Assembly (NCBI RefSeq): GCF_035013165.1
Contig: NZ_JAYGJQ010000002.1
Location: forward strand, 1,116,001-1,180,000
Source: Bacteriovorax sp. PP10
GTDB taxonomy: Bacteria > Bdellovibrionota > Bacteriovoracia > Bacteriovoracales > Bacteriovoracaceae
Direction of reading: 5' to 3'
Length of the DNA: 64,000 bases
Made by a program: the position numbers and the translations under genes. Numbering within the stretch: the first letter of the stretch is position 1; every line of letters begins with the position of its first letter. A model generated the notes under the pieces. That model was not told the DNA's origin. It did not search any database and saw nothing but the letters and a program-made list of their open reading frames with translations. This document shows, piece after piece, positions 26,105 to 35,780 of the stretch.

Positions 26105-26818
26105 TTACCCGTCGGCGTAAATTAACGAACCACCTTTGACTGTATCAATGACGTCGGCCGCGTATTGCTCTTCCAGAGCAGGGCAACCATAGCTTCTGCC
26201 GATTAACGAGGCATCTCTCACGTAACTTGCTCCGTGAATAACAATCGCGCGAGAACGCGCATTTGAGTTCGTAGAAGACAATCCATCCAGGCGAAGTGAG
26301 TAGCCGTTATCTCCATAATAAGTTTCGGCAGTCAGGTAAAAGCCAACTGAACTCATTAATGAACCATCAGTATTAGAAAATTTCGTCGCATATCCATCGA
26401 AATCAGGATCAGAGTTTTTTCCATGAGCAGTTAAGTACTGTTCAACATCACCTGTATTCATATTGATTAGGTAAAAGCGTTTTTTAGAATTGTGTTGTTT
26501 GAAATCAATCACGATGATGTAGTTTTTATTTTTAATCTTGGATTGATTAGCATCGTAATAGGCAAGCGTTTTAGAAAGTAGAGCAGCAGGAACTATCTTG
26601 TCATGGTCTACGTGTGAATATTTCTCTTCAATAGTTTCTGAAGAACCTCCAGAATCGCCGGATGGAGCTTCTGGAGGCCTTAGAGATACAGAGTCTGAAG
26701 TTGAACCATCATCAACCACAGGACGTTGTGCACCTGAAGCAAAAACAGTGTTAGAAATAAATAAAAAACAAAGTGCTATGAAGACTGAAGTCAGTCTCAG
26801 TGTATATTTGGGCCTCAT
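26105..26818 (-). CDS. YkuD_2-type murein L,D-transpeptidase, copy 2
   Basis: The 237-residue precursor is a near twin of copy 1, with the same signal peptide style, a shorter SVSLRPPEAPS linker and the same catalytic segments IVIHGASYV and SYGCPAL. The catalytic domains look nearly identical by eye, whereas the linkers differ, as expected after recent duplication with relaxed linker constraint. It lies 41 bp upstream of copy 1 on the same strand. Confidence 0.88.
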   Translation of the reverse strand: MRPKYTLRLTSVFIALCFLFISNTVFASGAQRPVVDDGSTSDSVSLRPPEAPSGDSGGSSETIEEKYSHVDHDKIVPAALLSKTLAYYDANQSKIKNKNYIIVIDFKQHNSKKRFYLINMNTGDVEQYLTAHGKNSDPDFDGYATKFSNTDGSLMSSVGFYLTAETYYGDNGYSLRLDGLSSTNSNARSRAIVIHGASYVRDASLIGRSYGCPALEEQYAADVIDTVKGGSLIYADG

Positions 26819-26913
26819 GCCTTCTCCTTTAACATAATGTAGTGATTGGGAGAGTTGCAGGTGAGAGGCCAGAAAATGAAATAAAAATTTTTGTATTTTG
26901 AGGTGTTTTGAAG

Positions 26914-26928
26914 TCGGGGTGTCCCCGA
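26914..26928. other. Short GC hairpin in the gap upstream of the transpeptidases
   Basis: TCGGGG and CCCCGA form a 6-bp stem around a three-base TGT loop within an otherwise AT-rich 207-bp gap (26819-27025). It has no T-run and no copy elsewhere in the window, so it could be a regulatory hairpin or a stray REP-like element. A GGCGG/CCGCC pair at 26997-27016, next to the end of the UdgX gene, may be that gene's weak terminator. No coding sequence is seen in the gap. Confidence 0.35.
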
Positions 26929-27025
26929 AAGGATTACTCAGTTATTGTTTTGGGATTGAAATATCACCGAGGAAAAGGGTTTGCACTTATTAAGAAGGCG
27001 GCCGTACTAAACCGCCATCTCAATA

Positions 27026-28468
27026 CTAATTAAATGCTGCTTGAAGAAAATTTGAATTTTTAGCAACTAAAGACAACGGTTTCATTTCTAACAAATCTTT
27101 TAAATCAGAAATATCATTTAAAAACTGAACTAACATTCGCTCTTGTTCTTGCAAGTCAGGCATTCTCAAAATCGCCGAAGGGTGAGGCAAGATAATCGTA
27201 TAATCAGACAATGATGTCTGAAAAACTTTCCCATGCGAGTCATGCACTTTCATTACTTTTCCAAATACCGACTGAGCAGCACTCGCTCCAAGACAAACTA
27301 AAATTTTTGGACGTATCATTTCTAGTTCAGCTTTTACCCACGGTCTGCAGGCAGAAATTTCAAATGAAGAGGGATTGACGTGCTTCTTAAACCCATCTTG
27401 ATCTTTCCATTTAAAAGCTTTAACTGCATTGGTAAGATAAACATCCTCACGTTTAATATCTGCCTCCTCAAGAGCTTGCATAAATAATCTTCCCGCAGGA
27501 CCAACAAACGGCGACCCCGCAATATCTTCTTCAAGTCCCGGCTGCTCTCCGACAAAAACGATATCCGCGTTTACTGGCCCCTCGCCAAAAACAGGATTAG
27601 TCGCTTTAGAGCAAATCGTACAAGCAGAACAATTAGGTAGAGCAGTTCTCAATTCTGAAAGTGAGCTCACATTAACTGGAATACTAGCAACGGCCGATGT
27701 TCTTTGTGTTTCAATAAATCTATCTACCATGTACGGTGCCTCTTTAATAAGTCCATCTATTAACTGTGCTTCAGGCAAGGTCGCCCAGTGGCGGACCGGT
27801 AATTCGCTTTTCATCATTTTTACTTTTAAGCGTGCGGGATTGAATGTTGAAGCGTAGTACGTTTTCCATAACTCCTCCGTTTCGTCATAAGCTTCGGCCT
27901 CTTTCTGAGAAATCCCAGGGCCAAAACTTAATTCATTATTTATCCAACTCATAGACTCATCTTCGGTGAAGATGATCCAGTTCATGCCGTTAAAGCGATC
28001 TGTAAAAAATGGAGCAGAAAGTTTAAGGATACGATGATCAGGACGGTGCCAAGCCATGTAAATTGATTCGTCATTGTGTTTAATCTCCTTAAAGCGCACG
28101 AAGGCGTGCATTTTGTGCAGATCACGGCCGACGAGTTTCATACGTCTATGAAAGTCGAGAACGTCGTTATCAAGCGGGTTATCCATTAATTTTTTTTGTT
28201 CGTAAGCAATTCTGTAAAGTAAGCGATAAAGTAGAGACCAGGTAGAGTCATCATTGTAAGTAGAAACAAAAGCAGCATCTTTAATAAACTCACGTGGTAT
28301 CTTTACAGTAGAAGGTTTTTGTCTATGATCATCTGGCATACAATCAAAAAGAGATCCAGTAGTAGTAGTTTGCCAAACAACGTCTTCGAAATGGATCTTA
28401 TCTTCAAGCAAAGTCCTTGCATTTTTCCTCCATGATTCAAATGTAGGTTCAATGGATACGATTTTCAT
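27026..28468 (-). CDS. DUF4130 fused to UdgX-type uracil-DNA glycosylase
   Basis: The 480-residue protein has a DUF4130 N-terminal region (about 1-230) and a UdgX-type glycosylase (about 260-460). The glycosylase shows VGEQPG, the SPFVGPAGRL loop, CxxC cysteines in NCSACTIC and another in SACRPW for a [4Fe-4S] cluster, and LPHPSA. In characterised UdgX a KRRIH loop His forms a covalent bond with DNA at uracil sites. Here the loop reads GFKKHVNPS, which keeps a His but not the KRRI. It overlaps no gene and lies 4 bp after its radical SAM partner. Confidence 0.85.
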   Translation of the reverse strand: MKIVSIEPTFESWRKNARTLLEDKIHFEDVVWQTTTTGSLFDCMPDDHRQKPSTVKIPREFIKDAAFVSTYNDDSTWSLLYRLLYRIAYEQKKLMDNPLDNDVLDFHRRMKLVGRDLHKMHAFVRFKEIKHNDESIYMAWHRPDHRILKLSAPFFTDRFNGMNWIIFTEDESMSWINNELSFGPGISQKEAEAYDETEELWKTYYASTFNPARLKVKMMKSELPVRHWATLPEAQLIDGLIKEAPYMVDRFIETQRTSAVASIPVNVSSLSELRTALPNCSACTICSKATNPVFGEGPVNADIVFVGEQPGLEEDIAGSPFVGPAGRLFMQALEEADIKREDVYLTNAVKAFKWKDQDGFKKHVNPSSFEISACRPWVKAELEMIRPKILVCLGASAAQSVFGKVMKVHDSHGKVFQTSLSDYTIILPHPSAILRMPDLQEQERMLVQFLNDISDLKDLLEMKPLSLVAKNSNFLQAAFN

Positions 28469-28472
28469 AAAA

Positions 28473-29729
28473 TTAAAATTCTCCTGTCACGCTGACAGGA
28501 AGGCTCGAAAATAAGTCGAGTTGTACGTGAACCTCGGGCCTGAAGTGTTTTGCGAAATGTAGTGAGTCTAGCTGGGTAACAGGTGGGTTGTAATCTTGCG
28601 TGACTACAAATGGCCTGATCTTATCTAAGTGCACGCGCATCTTTGATAAGTCAGTTAGACGAATTTTTTGGAACTTTCTGGTCGCTAGGATTTTATCTAC
28701 ATTACGCACACCCAGGCCCGGGATGCGCAGGAGAATGTCTCTTGTGGCCACGTTCAGATCAACCGGAAAGCTAGCACGATTTCTAATGGCCCATGATAAC
28801 TTGGGGTCCATTTCTAAATCTAATTCCGGAACATCAGCAGGCAATACTTCGTCTACATTAAAACCATAAAAGCGTAGTAACCAATCAGTCTGATACAGAC
28901 GGTGCTCACGAATCATTGGAGGGCGGCTTGATGGCAGATCGGGGCTCGCGTCTGGTATCGGACTGAAGGCACTGTAGTACACGCGCTTTAAATTATAATT
29001 TCCATATAGGTTAGAAGCTTTTGTCATGATGTCGCGGTCACTCGATTTCGTTGCCCCAACAATCATTTGAGTCGACTGGCCACCAGGAGTAAAAAGAGGA
29101 GCAAGCTTGAAAAGTTTATGCTCCTCTTTATTCTCAACAATCCTATCTTGAATTTGCTCCATCGATTTTTCAATCTCGGTGTGTGTTTTAGCTGGAGCAA
29201 GTTCATTGAGATCTGTTTGTTTTGGCAATTCAATATTGGCGCTCATGCGATCAGCATACAGACCTGCTTTGTTCAGCAATTCTTGAGAGCAACCAGCAAC
29301 CGCTTTTAAATGAATGTATCCACCAAACTTGTGATCAACACGAAGTCGGCGAGCGATCTCAATCATCTCTTCCATTGTTTCATCAGATGAGCGGGCGACA
29401 CCTGAGCTTAAAAATAATCCTTCAATGTAATTTCTTTTATAAAAATTCATCGTAAGGTTCACAACTTCTTCAACTGTAAACTTCGCGCGCTTAACCTGGC
29501 TTGAAACGCGATTCACGCAATAGCTGCAATCGTAGATACAGATGTTAGTTAACAAAATCTTTAAAAGAGAAATACAGCGTCCATCTGGAGTGTAGCTGTG
29601 ACAGATTCCAGAACCTTCCAAACTTCCAATTCCACCTTTTTCTGCGGCCCTCTTTACGCCACTTGATGCACATGAAGCATCGTATTTTGCGGCGTCGGCC
29701 AAGATTGAAATTTTGTCTTTTAGTTCCAT
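28473..29729 (-). CDS. Radical SAM protein linked to DNA repair
   Basis: The 418-residue protein matches the putative DNA modification/repair radical SAM family. The cluster motif CIYDCSYC has Cys64, Cys68 and Cys71. A C-terminal helix-hairpin-helix region (VATRDILLRIPGLGVRNVDKIL near 330-352) suggests DNA contact. Such proteins regularly sit with DUF4130-UdgX proteins, as here with a 4-bp gap, so the two probably form one repair module. The exact chemistry is unknown. Confidence 0.88.
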   Translation of the reverse strand: MELKDKISILADAAKYDASCASSGVKRAAEKGGIGSLEGSGICHSYTPDGRCISLLKILLTNICIYDCSYCVNRVSSQVKRAKFTVEEVVNLTMNFYKRNYIEGLFLSSGVARSSDETMEEMIEIARRLRVDHKFGGYIHLKAVAGCSQELLNKAGLYADRMSANIELPKQTDLNELAPAKTHTEIEKSMEQIQDRIVENKEEHKLFKLAPLFTPGGQSTQMIVGATKSSDRDIMTKASNLYGNYNLKRVYYSAFSPIPDASPDLPSSRPPMIREHRLYQTDWLLRFYGFNVDEVLPADVPELDLEMDPKLSWAIRNRASFPVDLNVATRDILLRIPGLGVRNVDKILATRKFQKIRLTDLSKMRVHLDKIRPFVVTQDYNPPVTQLDSLHFAKHFRPEVHVQLDLFSSLPVSVTGEF

Positions 29730-29952
29730 TTCTAAATGCTAATTGAACTTTTTTAAAAAGAAAGCGTAATTTTTGCGTAACTTTAAAAATTGAAGAAATT
29801 CAATTATTTAAGGCCTAAAAAAAATAAAATTTGTTCTTGTTTTCGAGATTGATCACACTATATAACCAATGTTTATAAACATTTATCTAGCATACCTAAA
29901 GGAAAGCTTAATATTGTCGAGAAGTGGGGAGTTATTAAAAAGCGGGGTATGT

Positions 29953-31530
29953 GTGTTTAAAAATCTTAGTCTGAAAGCAAAATTACTTATCTTGTGTGGG
30001 ACACTTTTGTTCTTCACTGTGGTTATCGGAGGAGTGAGTTTTTGGGGGATCAAGAAAATTGATTCTCACTTAGATAGAGTGGCCCACGTGAGTCTTCCCA
30101 ATATTAAGTCGGCCGATTCAATGTATCTTACTTACAGTAAAATTCGTATTGCTTTAAGAACTCTTGGGTTGCCTGGAATTTCCAAAGCAGAAGAAGATCT
30201 GTCTGTAAAAACAGTTCTGGATTTAATTGAAAAGTATGAAATAGAAAATAAAAAATATATGGTAACGCCTTTTTCTCCAGGAGAAAAAGAGTTGTATGAC
30301 CGTGTTGATCAAGACTGGAAAAATTTTAAAGCAATCGGGGTGAAAGTTTTAACACTTCAAAAATCAGGAACAGCAGAAGACAGACAAAAGATGTTAGAGA
30401 TTTTTTTAAAAGACTGTCCAGAGGCAGCAGCAGTTTATAATAGAAGCATTATGGCGCTGGTAGATTTTCACCAGAAAAATGCAGCAGAGTGGGTTGCAGA
30501 AGCATCGAAAGATGGAGATTTTGTCGAAACCATCCAGAATGTTATTATGTTCATCGGTGTGTTTGGCGGTCTGGCAATCGGCTACTTTTTTGCGATCTCG
30601 ATTTCAAGAATGCTTAATCAGATTTCAAACAATCTATCTCTTGGATCAGATACAATCGCCAATTTTACCAATGAAATTAATGCTGCCAGTATTTCTTTAA
30701 ATTCAAGCATCACTCAACAGGCAGCGGCCTTACAACAAACGACTTCAGCAGTTGAAGAGACAAGTGCTAGTGTTGTGAGCAATGCCGATAATGCAAAAAG
30801 ATCAGCAGAAGTTTCTGAGCATAGCAAGACCAGTGTGCACAATGGAAAGATGGCCGTTGATGAAGTCATTAATTCAATCAGCCAGATTTCTATGAGTACG
30901 GAAAAAATTAAGGAAGAAATTGATCAGAGTAATAAAGAAATTGCAGAAATCGTCAATGTGATTAATGAGATTGGAGCGAAAACGAAAGTGATTAATGATA
31001 TCGTTTTCCAGACGAAACTTTTATCTTTCAATGCTTCGGTTGAAGCTGCAAGAGCAGGTGAGCATGGTAAAGGATTTTCTGTCGTAGCAGAAGAAATTGG
31101 AAAACTTGCTCAGATGAGTGGTAGCTCCGCAAAAGAAATTTCAGAATTATTAGAAACCAGTATTGAAAAAGTTCAATCGACAATTGAGAGCTCAAAAAAA
31201 CGCATCAACTCTCTTATGATGTTAAGTAAGGATAAAGTTGAAATGGGAACATTGACTGCCAAAAAGTGCAGTGATGCTCTTGATGAAATTATTATGAACG
31301 TTAATAACGTTGACCAGATGATTTCAGAAATTTCATCGGCCAGCCATGAACAGTCTCAAAGTATTCGTGAAATTACTAAGGCCATGAGTGAGATTGATAG
31401 TGCTTCTCACCAGAATAGCTCGTCTTCACAGCAAGCAAGTGTGGCAGCAGGAAGTCTTGGAAATCAAGTTGATGATTTCCGAGACCTAGTCGTCCAATTG
31501 AATACTCTTATTAGTGGAAAGGCAGCGTAA
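29953..31530 (+). CDS. Methyl-accepting chemotaxis protein without an evident HAMP domain
   Basis: I place the start at GTG 29953 ([12 protein letters not shown]), because that N-terminus is the usual one for such receptors and GGGG lies 6 nt upstream. An in-frame ATG at 29869 would add an unusual 28 residues. A first helix near 7-27, a four-helix-bundle sensor with [12 protein letters not shown] (30-180), a second helix near 192-210 and the cytoplasmic signalling domain follow. The hairpin tip contains [20 protein letters not shown]. The second helix runs almost directly into the methylation helices, with no clear HAMP. It presumably signals to CheA through CheW. Confidence 0.88.
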   Translation: MFKNLSLKAKLLILCGTLLFFTVVIGGVSFWGIKKIDSHLDRVAHVSLPNIKSADSMYLTYSKIRIALRTLGLPGISKAEEDLSVKTVLDLIEKYEIENKKYMVTPFSPGEKELYDRVDQDWKNFKAIGVKVLTLQKSGTAEDRQKMLEIFLKDCPEAAAVYNRSIMALVDFHQKNAAEWVAEASKDGDFVETIQNVIMFIGVFGGLAIGYFFAISISRMLNQISNNLSLGSDTIANFTNEINAASISLNSSITQQAAALQQTTSAVEETSASVVSNADNAKRSAEVSEHSKTSVHNGKMAVDEVINSISQISMSTEKIKEEIDQSNKEIAEIVNVINEIGAKTKVINDIVFQTKLLSFNASVEAARAGEHGKGFSVVAEEIGKLAQMSGSSAKEISELLETSIEKVQSTIESSKKRINSLMMLSKDKVEMGTLTAKKCSDALDEIIMNVNNVDQMISEISSASHEQSQSIREITKAMSEIDSASHQNSSSSQQASVAAGSLGNQVDDFRDLVVQLNTLISGKAA

Positions 31531-31926
31531 TTAAAAAAGTGCTGATAGCACCATGATGATTCCGACAAAAGAAATGACCCATACGAATGTACGTACGCCG
31601 GGAATTCCGGCCGCGTACAATGGGACATAAAGAAGTCTTGCCCAAAAATAAAGCATGGCCCCAATAGAGCTACTGCTACTTTGCATTTGGGTTATTTGCA
31701 CGATAACGATGGCCACGATAAAAAATGGAAATGTTTCCATGAAATTTTTAAAGGCCCTATCCATTCGGCCAGCAACGCCAGTGAGTTCTGGAGCTTTTTC
31801 ATCGCGAGGTGAAAGATTCCATTTGATTCCACGTTGAGCAGTTGAGAGTTGTGTTGCTATTAATAGTTGAACGATTCCCAGGATTGCAGAGTAAAAAAGC
31901 ATTTTTAATTCAATTGATAAAACCAT
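31531..31926 (-). CDS. MAPEG family membrane protein
   Basis: The 131-residue protein has four predicted helices and the MAPEG pattern. RMDRAFKNFMETFPFF near 53-68 is characteristic, with YFWARLLYVPLYAAGIPGVRT near 93-113. Eukaryotic relatives act on eicosanoids and glutathione conjugates; the bacterial role is unknown. It is 10 bp downstream of the flavodoxin-fold oxidoreductase on the same strand, and its stop codon directly abuts that of the convergent chemoreceptor gene. Confidence 0.88.
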   Translation of the reverse strand: MVLSIELKMLFYSAILGIVQLLIATQLSTAQRGIKWNLSPRDEKAPELTGVAGRMDRAFKNFMETFPFFIVAIVIVQITQMQSSSSSIGAMLYFWARLLYVPLYAAGIPGVRTFVWVISFVGIIMVLSALF

Positions 31927-31936
31927 TTTTTATTCC

Positions 31937-33004
31937 TTATTTTTGCATCGGATGTTCTAGACCAACATCTGGTTGAACATAACGGGCACTTCTATTCATT
32001 TCAATTTGTTTCACTAGACTTAAGGCAGCTGTCTCAACTTCAATTAAAAAGTCTGGTCGCTTGTCTAACTCTTCATGGCTTTCAGCATAGGTGCCATAAT
32101 AACCGATATAGCTTGAAGCTCCGGCCCCTGCTTGAATAAGTTGCAAGTCAGTCATCCAGTCAATCAGAGTTCGTCTAACATCTTGTACACCAGTGCTATC
32201 GCCGTGAACGACAACTGAGAAAGCTCTTCCTGCAAGATGCTTAGGATAATCCCAGCCTTTCATTTCTAATTTTTTTGCAAGCTCCGGATCTTTTCCGTGA
32301 GTCTTTGTAGGATCTGTATTTCCTCCATCAGCACAAACCATTCTATCCATCATTGATTTGAATGAAGTGGGAACTTGATACCAGTGGACAGGGGAGATCA
32401 CTAAAATCCCATGGGCCTCAACCCACATTTTATAAATGTCGGCCATCCAGTCATGAGTTTGATCGAGAGCGTGGTTTGGGTAACAAGAACAAGGCCAGTG
32501 GCATAGAGGCATGGCCGTTGAAACACAACCTTTACAAGGATGGATAATTTTACGGTATTCAGAAGTCATATTACTTAAATCCAAAATTTCAAAATCAACT
32601 CCTGCTGCTTCAATAACTTCTTGCGCGTGAGTAAGCATGCGGTAAGATTTCGACATTTCACTTGGGCATGTATGTTCATTTCGAGGAGAAGCATTAATGA
32701 TAAGAATTTTTGAAGGACTTCTTGCATGAAGTACAGCAGCTTCCATTAAACGGTTTCTGGTGTCGAGCCATTCAACTGATAAGTCGTAATTTGGATCGCT
32801 AAACTGAGGCCCTGCTTTTGTTGTAATAGGGGCCTTTCTCCCTTCGTTGTAATTTTCAAAAGCGATGTCGGCCAGTCTTTCAATTTCTGTATCCATCACT
32901 CTGAAGCGAGGGTCATAAAAAGATTTTTTAAATTCAGTGAAAAAAATTTCTTTGGATAGGCGATGGTCAGGCTGACCTTTTCTGATTTTTATATTTCCAA
33001 ACAT
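31937..33004 (-). CDS. Flavodoxin-fold NAD(P)H-dependent oxidoreductase
   Basis: The 355-residue protein has an N-terminal extension of about 110 residues, then an FMN-reductase/flavodoxin-like core. INASPRNEHTCPSEMS near 115 is the phosphate-binding loop, and VISPVHWYQVPTSFKSMMDRM near 203 the second FMN loop. A cysteine-rich insert, HPCKGCVSTAMPLCHWPCSCYP near 157-178, could bind metal or form disulfides and is unusual in the family. It reduces flavins or quinones by inference. The following MAPEG gene is co-oriented. Confidence 0.8.
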   Translation of the reverse strand: MFGNIKIRKGQPDHRLSKEIFFTEFKKSFYDPRFRVMDTEIERLADIAFENYNEGRKAPITTKAGPQFSDPNYDLSVEWLDTRNRLMEAAVLHARSPSKILIINASPRNEHTCPSEMSKSYRMLTHAQEVIEAAGVDFEILDLSNMTSEYRKIIHPCKGCVSTAMPLCHWPCSCYPNHALDQTHDWMADIYKMWVEAHGILVISPVHWYQVPTSFKSMMDRMVCADGGNTDPTKTHGKDPELAKKLEMKGWDYPKHLAGRAFSVVVHGDSTGVQDVRRTLIDWMTDLQLIQAGAGASSYIGYYGTYAESHEELDKRPDFLIEVETAALSLVKQIEMNRSARYVQPDVGLEHPMQK

Positions 33005-33063
33005 GCAGTACTCCCGTGATGACTTATGTCCGTCATAGAGTTGTATTGCAAAAAAGAGGCCTG

Positions 33064-33345
33064 TTAGTCGTCGGAATCAACCGGACGAATAGTATAAATC
33101 ACTTCATTGCCTTTATAGTTTGGATTTTTTTCTCTGGCAGATTCTTCAAGTATATCTTTGTCTGACAATTTAATAAGCTCATCAGTTAACTGGCGGACAA
33201 TTTCTTTTTGAAGGTGGCGGTCGCGACGATTTTTTTCTTGCGGAGAGCGCTTACTTTTCTTTTTATCCAGCTGTAGACCTTTTTCAATGTCACTAGCGCT
33301 GGTAAAGGGGTCGAGGTTTTTCTTTAATTTAGCTTTCTTAGACAT
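33064..33345 (-). CDS. Small basic protein of unknown function
   Basis: The 93-residue protein is rich in lysine and glutamate, has no signal peptide or helix long enough to span the membrane, and contains QEKNRRDRHLQKEIVRQLTDEL, a likely amphipathic helix. It could bind nucleic acid, but nothing proves this. It stands alone between the flavodoxin-fold gene and a terminator. Confidence 0.6.
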   Translation of the reverse strand: MSKKAKLKKNLDPFTSASDIEKGLQLDKKKSKRSPQEKNRRDRHLQKEIVRQLTDELIKLSDKDILEESAREKNPNYKGNEVIYTIRPVDSDD

Positions 33346-33395
33346 TTATAAATCATACAGCATTCCCTAAATTCTTTATAGGGATATTTTATACC

Positions 33396-33422
33396 AAAAA
33401 GCCCCGCTATAAAGCGGGGCCT
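33396..33422 (-). terminator. Terminator of the OmpA lipoprotein gene
   Basis: GCCCCGC and GCGGGGC (33401-33407 and 33414-33420) form a 7-bp stem around TATAAA. On the minus strand the stem is followed by TTTTT, so it terminates the gene ending at 33451. Confidence 0.85.
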
Positions 33423-33450
33423 TGAGTTTTTTTATTTGAAAAAAATAAAC

Positions 33451-34875
33451 TTATTGTCTTGTTGTTTCAGAAGCAGGTGCACCTTCTGGCTTAATAATAA
33501 TATCTACACGACGGTTTTGAGCTCTCCCGCTAGCAGTTTTATTAGTAGCAAGTGGTTTTTGGTATCCATAACCCACAGCTTCAATTTTAGATGACTCTTC
33601 AGACATCCCACCACCGTTAGTTTGAAGGTAATTTTTTACGGCCTCAGCTCTGTTTTGAGACAGACGGTCGTTAACTTGTTTTCCACCAACTGAATCAGTG
33701 TGACCTTCAACAATGACGTTACTTGCTCCAAAGTCTTCCATTACTTTTTGAACTTTAGAAAGTAGTTCTTTATTTTTTGGTTGGATTGTTGCTTTTGCGC
33801 TTGGGAACTCCATACCTTTAAGACGGATTAAAAGAGCGTCACCTTGTTTGTAGACTTCAGCTTCATTTGAAGCAAACTCTTTTCTAGCAGCTTCATATTT
33901 TTCATTGAAAGCTTTTTCGGCCTCTAGTTTCTTTTGTTCAGCTTCTAATTTTTGTTGAGCTGACATAAGAGCAACGTTTGTATCAACTGATCCCTCAAGT
34001 GCATTTTGAGTTGCATCCAGTTCACCCTTTACGCTGCTAAGTTGGCTTTCTTTTGCAGCAACTCTTTGACGCTCTTTTTCCATTGCTAAAGCTGTTTCTT
34101 CTGAAGAAGTTTTATTCGTTCCTTTAGCTGTGCGGTTGATATTTAAAGCGTGCATTGCAGCTTGTTTTGTTTCAGCAGCACGAGCTTCAATCGCAATAGT
34201 ATTGTGACGGTTTGCTGTAATGTACGCTTCTGTGTCTGTGTAGCTTTTTTCTGCAATCGCTAAAGTTCTTGGAGCAAATTTCTCTGCTTTTTCTTTTTTA
34301 GCAAGAGAGATTGTGTTTCTACTTTCTCCCAGGTTTTTTTCCTTAATTGCTTTTAATTCCAGCTCAAGGTATTTCTTCTGAAGATCGGCACGCTCTTTAG
34401 TCGCTGAGCTTAACTTATTTTTTTCGATGTCTTTTGTTACATCTTTAAAGTCTTCATCAGCTTTCTTCATTTCTTTACCAAAATAAGAAGGAGCACCTGC
34501 CGTTACAGCAGCTTGTCTTGCAGCAATAACATCTTCGATGTTACTTCGAGCGACATCAGCAACCGCATTTGCATTAGCAAGGTAAGCGTTACCAACGGCA
34601 ATTTCATGTAGAACTTTGTCTGTGTCTTTACCTTTAGACTGCATCTTCTTAGCATCCATCAATGCTTCATTTGCTTCTTGAAAGTTTTTTGGTGAAAGAA
34701 CGTCAACTTGGTTGGCCTGAGCGGTCTTGACGTTGTTTTCAAGGTTGGTAACTTCCTCCGTCGCATTTGCAGTAACGGGGTAATCTTGGACAACTGGCCC
34801 AGAACTACACGCTGCTGCAGCTGTAAGAACCGTTGCCATTAGTAGTGCTTTTCTAAGATTAGGGAATAATTTCAT
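33451..34875 (-). CDS. DUF4398/OmpA-family lipoprotein
   Basis: The 474-residue precursor has a lipobox (AAACSS near 20-24). A long, helical, Ala/Lys/Glu-rich coiled-coil region with DUF4398-like character (about 35-330) follows, and then an OmpA-type C-terminal domain (about 350-460). The OmpA part has GHTDSVGGKQVNDRLSQNRAEAV and ATNKTASGRAQNRRVDI, the loop residues that bind the diaminopimelate of peptidoglycan. It should tether the outer membrane to the wall. Cells with such long coiled coils often have modified envelopes. Confidence 0.87.
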   Translation of the reverse strand: MKLFPNLRKALLMATVLTAAAACSSGPVVQDYPVTANATEEVTNLENNVKTAQANQVDVLSPKNFQEANEALMDAKKMQSKGKDTDKVLHEIAVGNAYLANANAVADVARSNIEDVIAARQAAVTAGAPSYFGKEMKKADEDFKDVTKDIEKNKLSSATKERADLQKKYLELELKAIKEKNLGESRNTISLAKKEKAEKFAPRTLAIAEKSYTDTEAYITANRHNTIAIEARAAETKQAAMHALNINRTAKGTNKTSSEETALAMEKERQRVAAKESQLSSVKGELDATQNALEGSVDTNVALMSAQQKLEAEQKKLEAEKAFNEKYEAARKEFASNEAEVYKQGDALLIRLKGMEFPSAKATIQPKNKELLSKVQKVMEDFGASNVIVEGHTDSVGGKQVNDRLSQNRAEAVKNYLQTNGGGMSEESSKIEAVGYGYQKPLATNKTASGRAQNRRVDIIIKPEGAPASETTRQ

Positions 34876-34980
34876 GTGTTTTTCCGGTTAGGGTTAATGT
34901 CTACATAAACCACTTTGCAAAGGTAATGCCGTCACACTAGAATACTTAAACAAAACACTTGGTTAAATCGGAGAGAATGA

Positions 34981-35712
34981 ATGTTTGGATTTTCTAATGA
35001 GATTATTATTGCGCTATTTACATTAACGATGATGGAAATCGTTCTTGGTATCGATAACATTATTTTTATCGCTATCTTGGTGGCCCGTCTTGATATTAAA
35101 GATCAGGCAAAAATTCGAAATATTGGAATTGGATTGGCCCTTGTTATCCGCATCGGACTTTTATTCTCAATCAGCTGGGTAATGACGTTAACTGAGCCGT
35201 TGTTTACAATTTTGAATTATTCGTTTTCTGGAAGAGATTTAATTCTTCTTGGTGGGGGATTATTTTTAATCGCCAAATCAACTTTTGAAATCCACCATAA
35301 AGTTGAAGGGGATCCTGAGCACGCTCTTCCTGATGATGCAAAATCGACGAAAAAAGCAAGCCCGGGTGGAATGCTCGCACAAATTTTAGTACTGGATATC
35401 GTCTTCTCACTAGATTCTGTTATTACAGCTGTCGGTATGGTTAGCCATGTCGGAGTTATGGTGGTGGCGATGATTATCTCTATGGTGGTGATGCTGGCGT
35501 CTGCTGGAAAGATCAGTGCCTTTGTTGAAAAACATCCAACAATTAAAATCCTTGCCCTGTCTTTCTTAATCCTGATCGGGGTTATGTTAGTAGCAGAGTC
35601 AATGGGACAACACGTTTCAAAAGGTTATATCTACTTTGCCATGGCCTTCTCATTAGCAGTTGAGTCACTAAACATTAGATATAGAACAAAGAACCGTGTA
35701 AAAAACTCATAG
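34981..35712 (+). CDS. TerC family membrane protein
   Basis: The 243-residue protein has seven helices and TerC/Alx-type acidic motifs. MMEIVLGIDNIIFI near 17-30 and LDIVFSLDSVITAVG near 138-152 are conserved repeats with Asp and Asn in the membrane. Family members act in manganese export or in metal and tellurite tolerance, but the ion cannot be read from sequence. It stands alone, with GGAGAG before the ATG. Confidence 0.88.
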   Translation: MFGFSNEIIIALFTLTMMEIVLGIDNIIFIAILVARLDIKDQAKIRNIGIGLALVIRIGLLFSISWVMTLTEPLFTILNYSFSGRDLILLGGGLFLIAKSTFEIHHKVEGDPEHALPDDAKSTKKASPGGMLAQILVLDIVFSLDSVITAVGMVSHVGVMVVAMIISMVVMLASAGKISAFVEKHPTIKILALSFLILIGVMLVAESMGQHVSKGYIYFAMAFSLAVESLNIRYRTKNRVKNS

Positions 35713-35780
35713 CACCATGGCAGATTAAATCGAATCCCTTATAGTGCCGCCCAGGTGTGCGCTATTAGGGGTAAGTTTAA

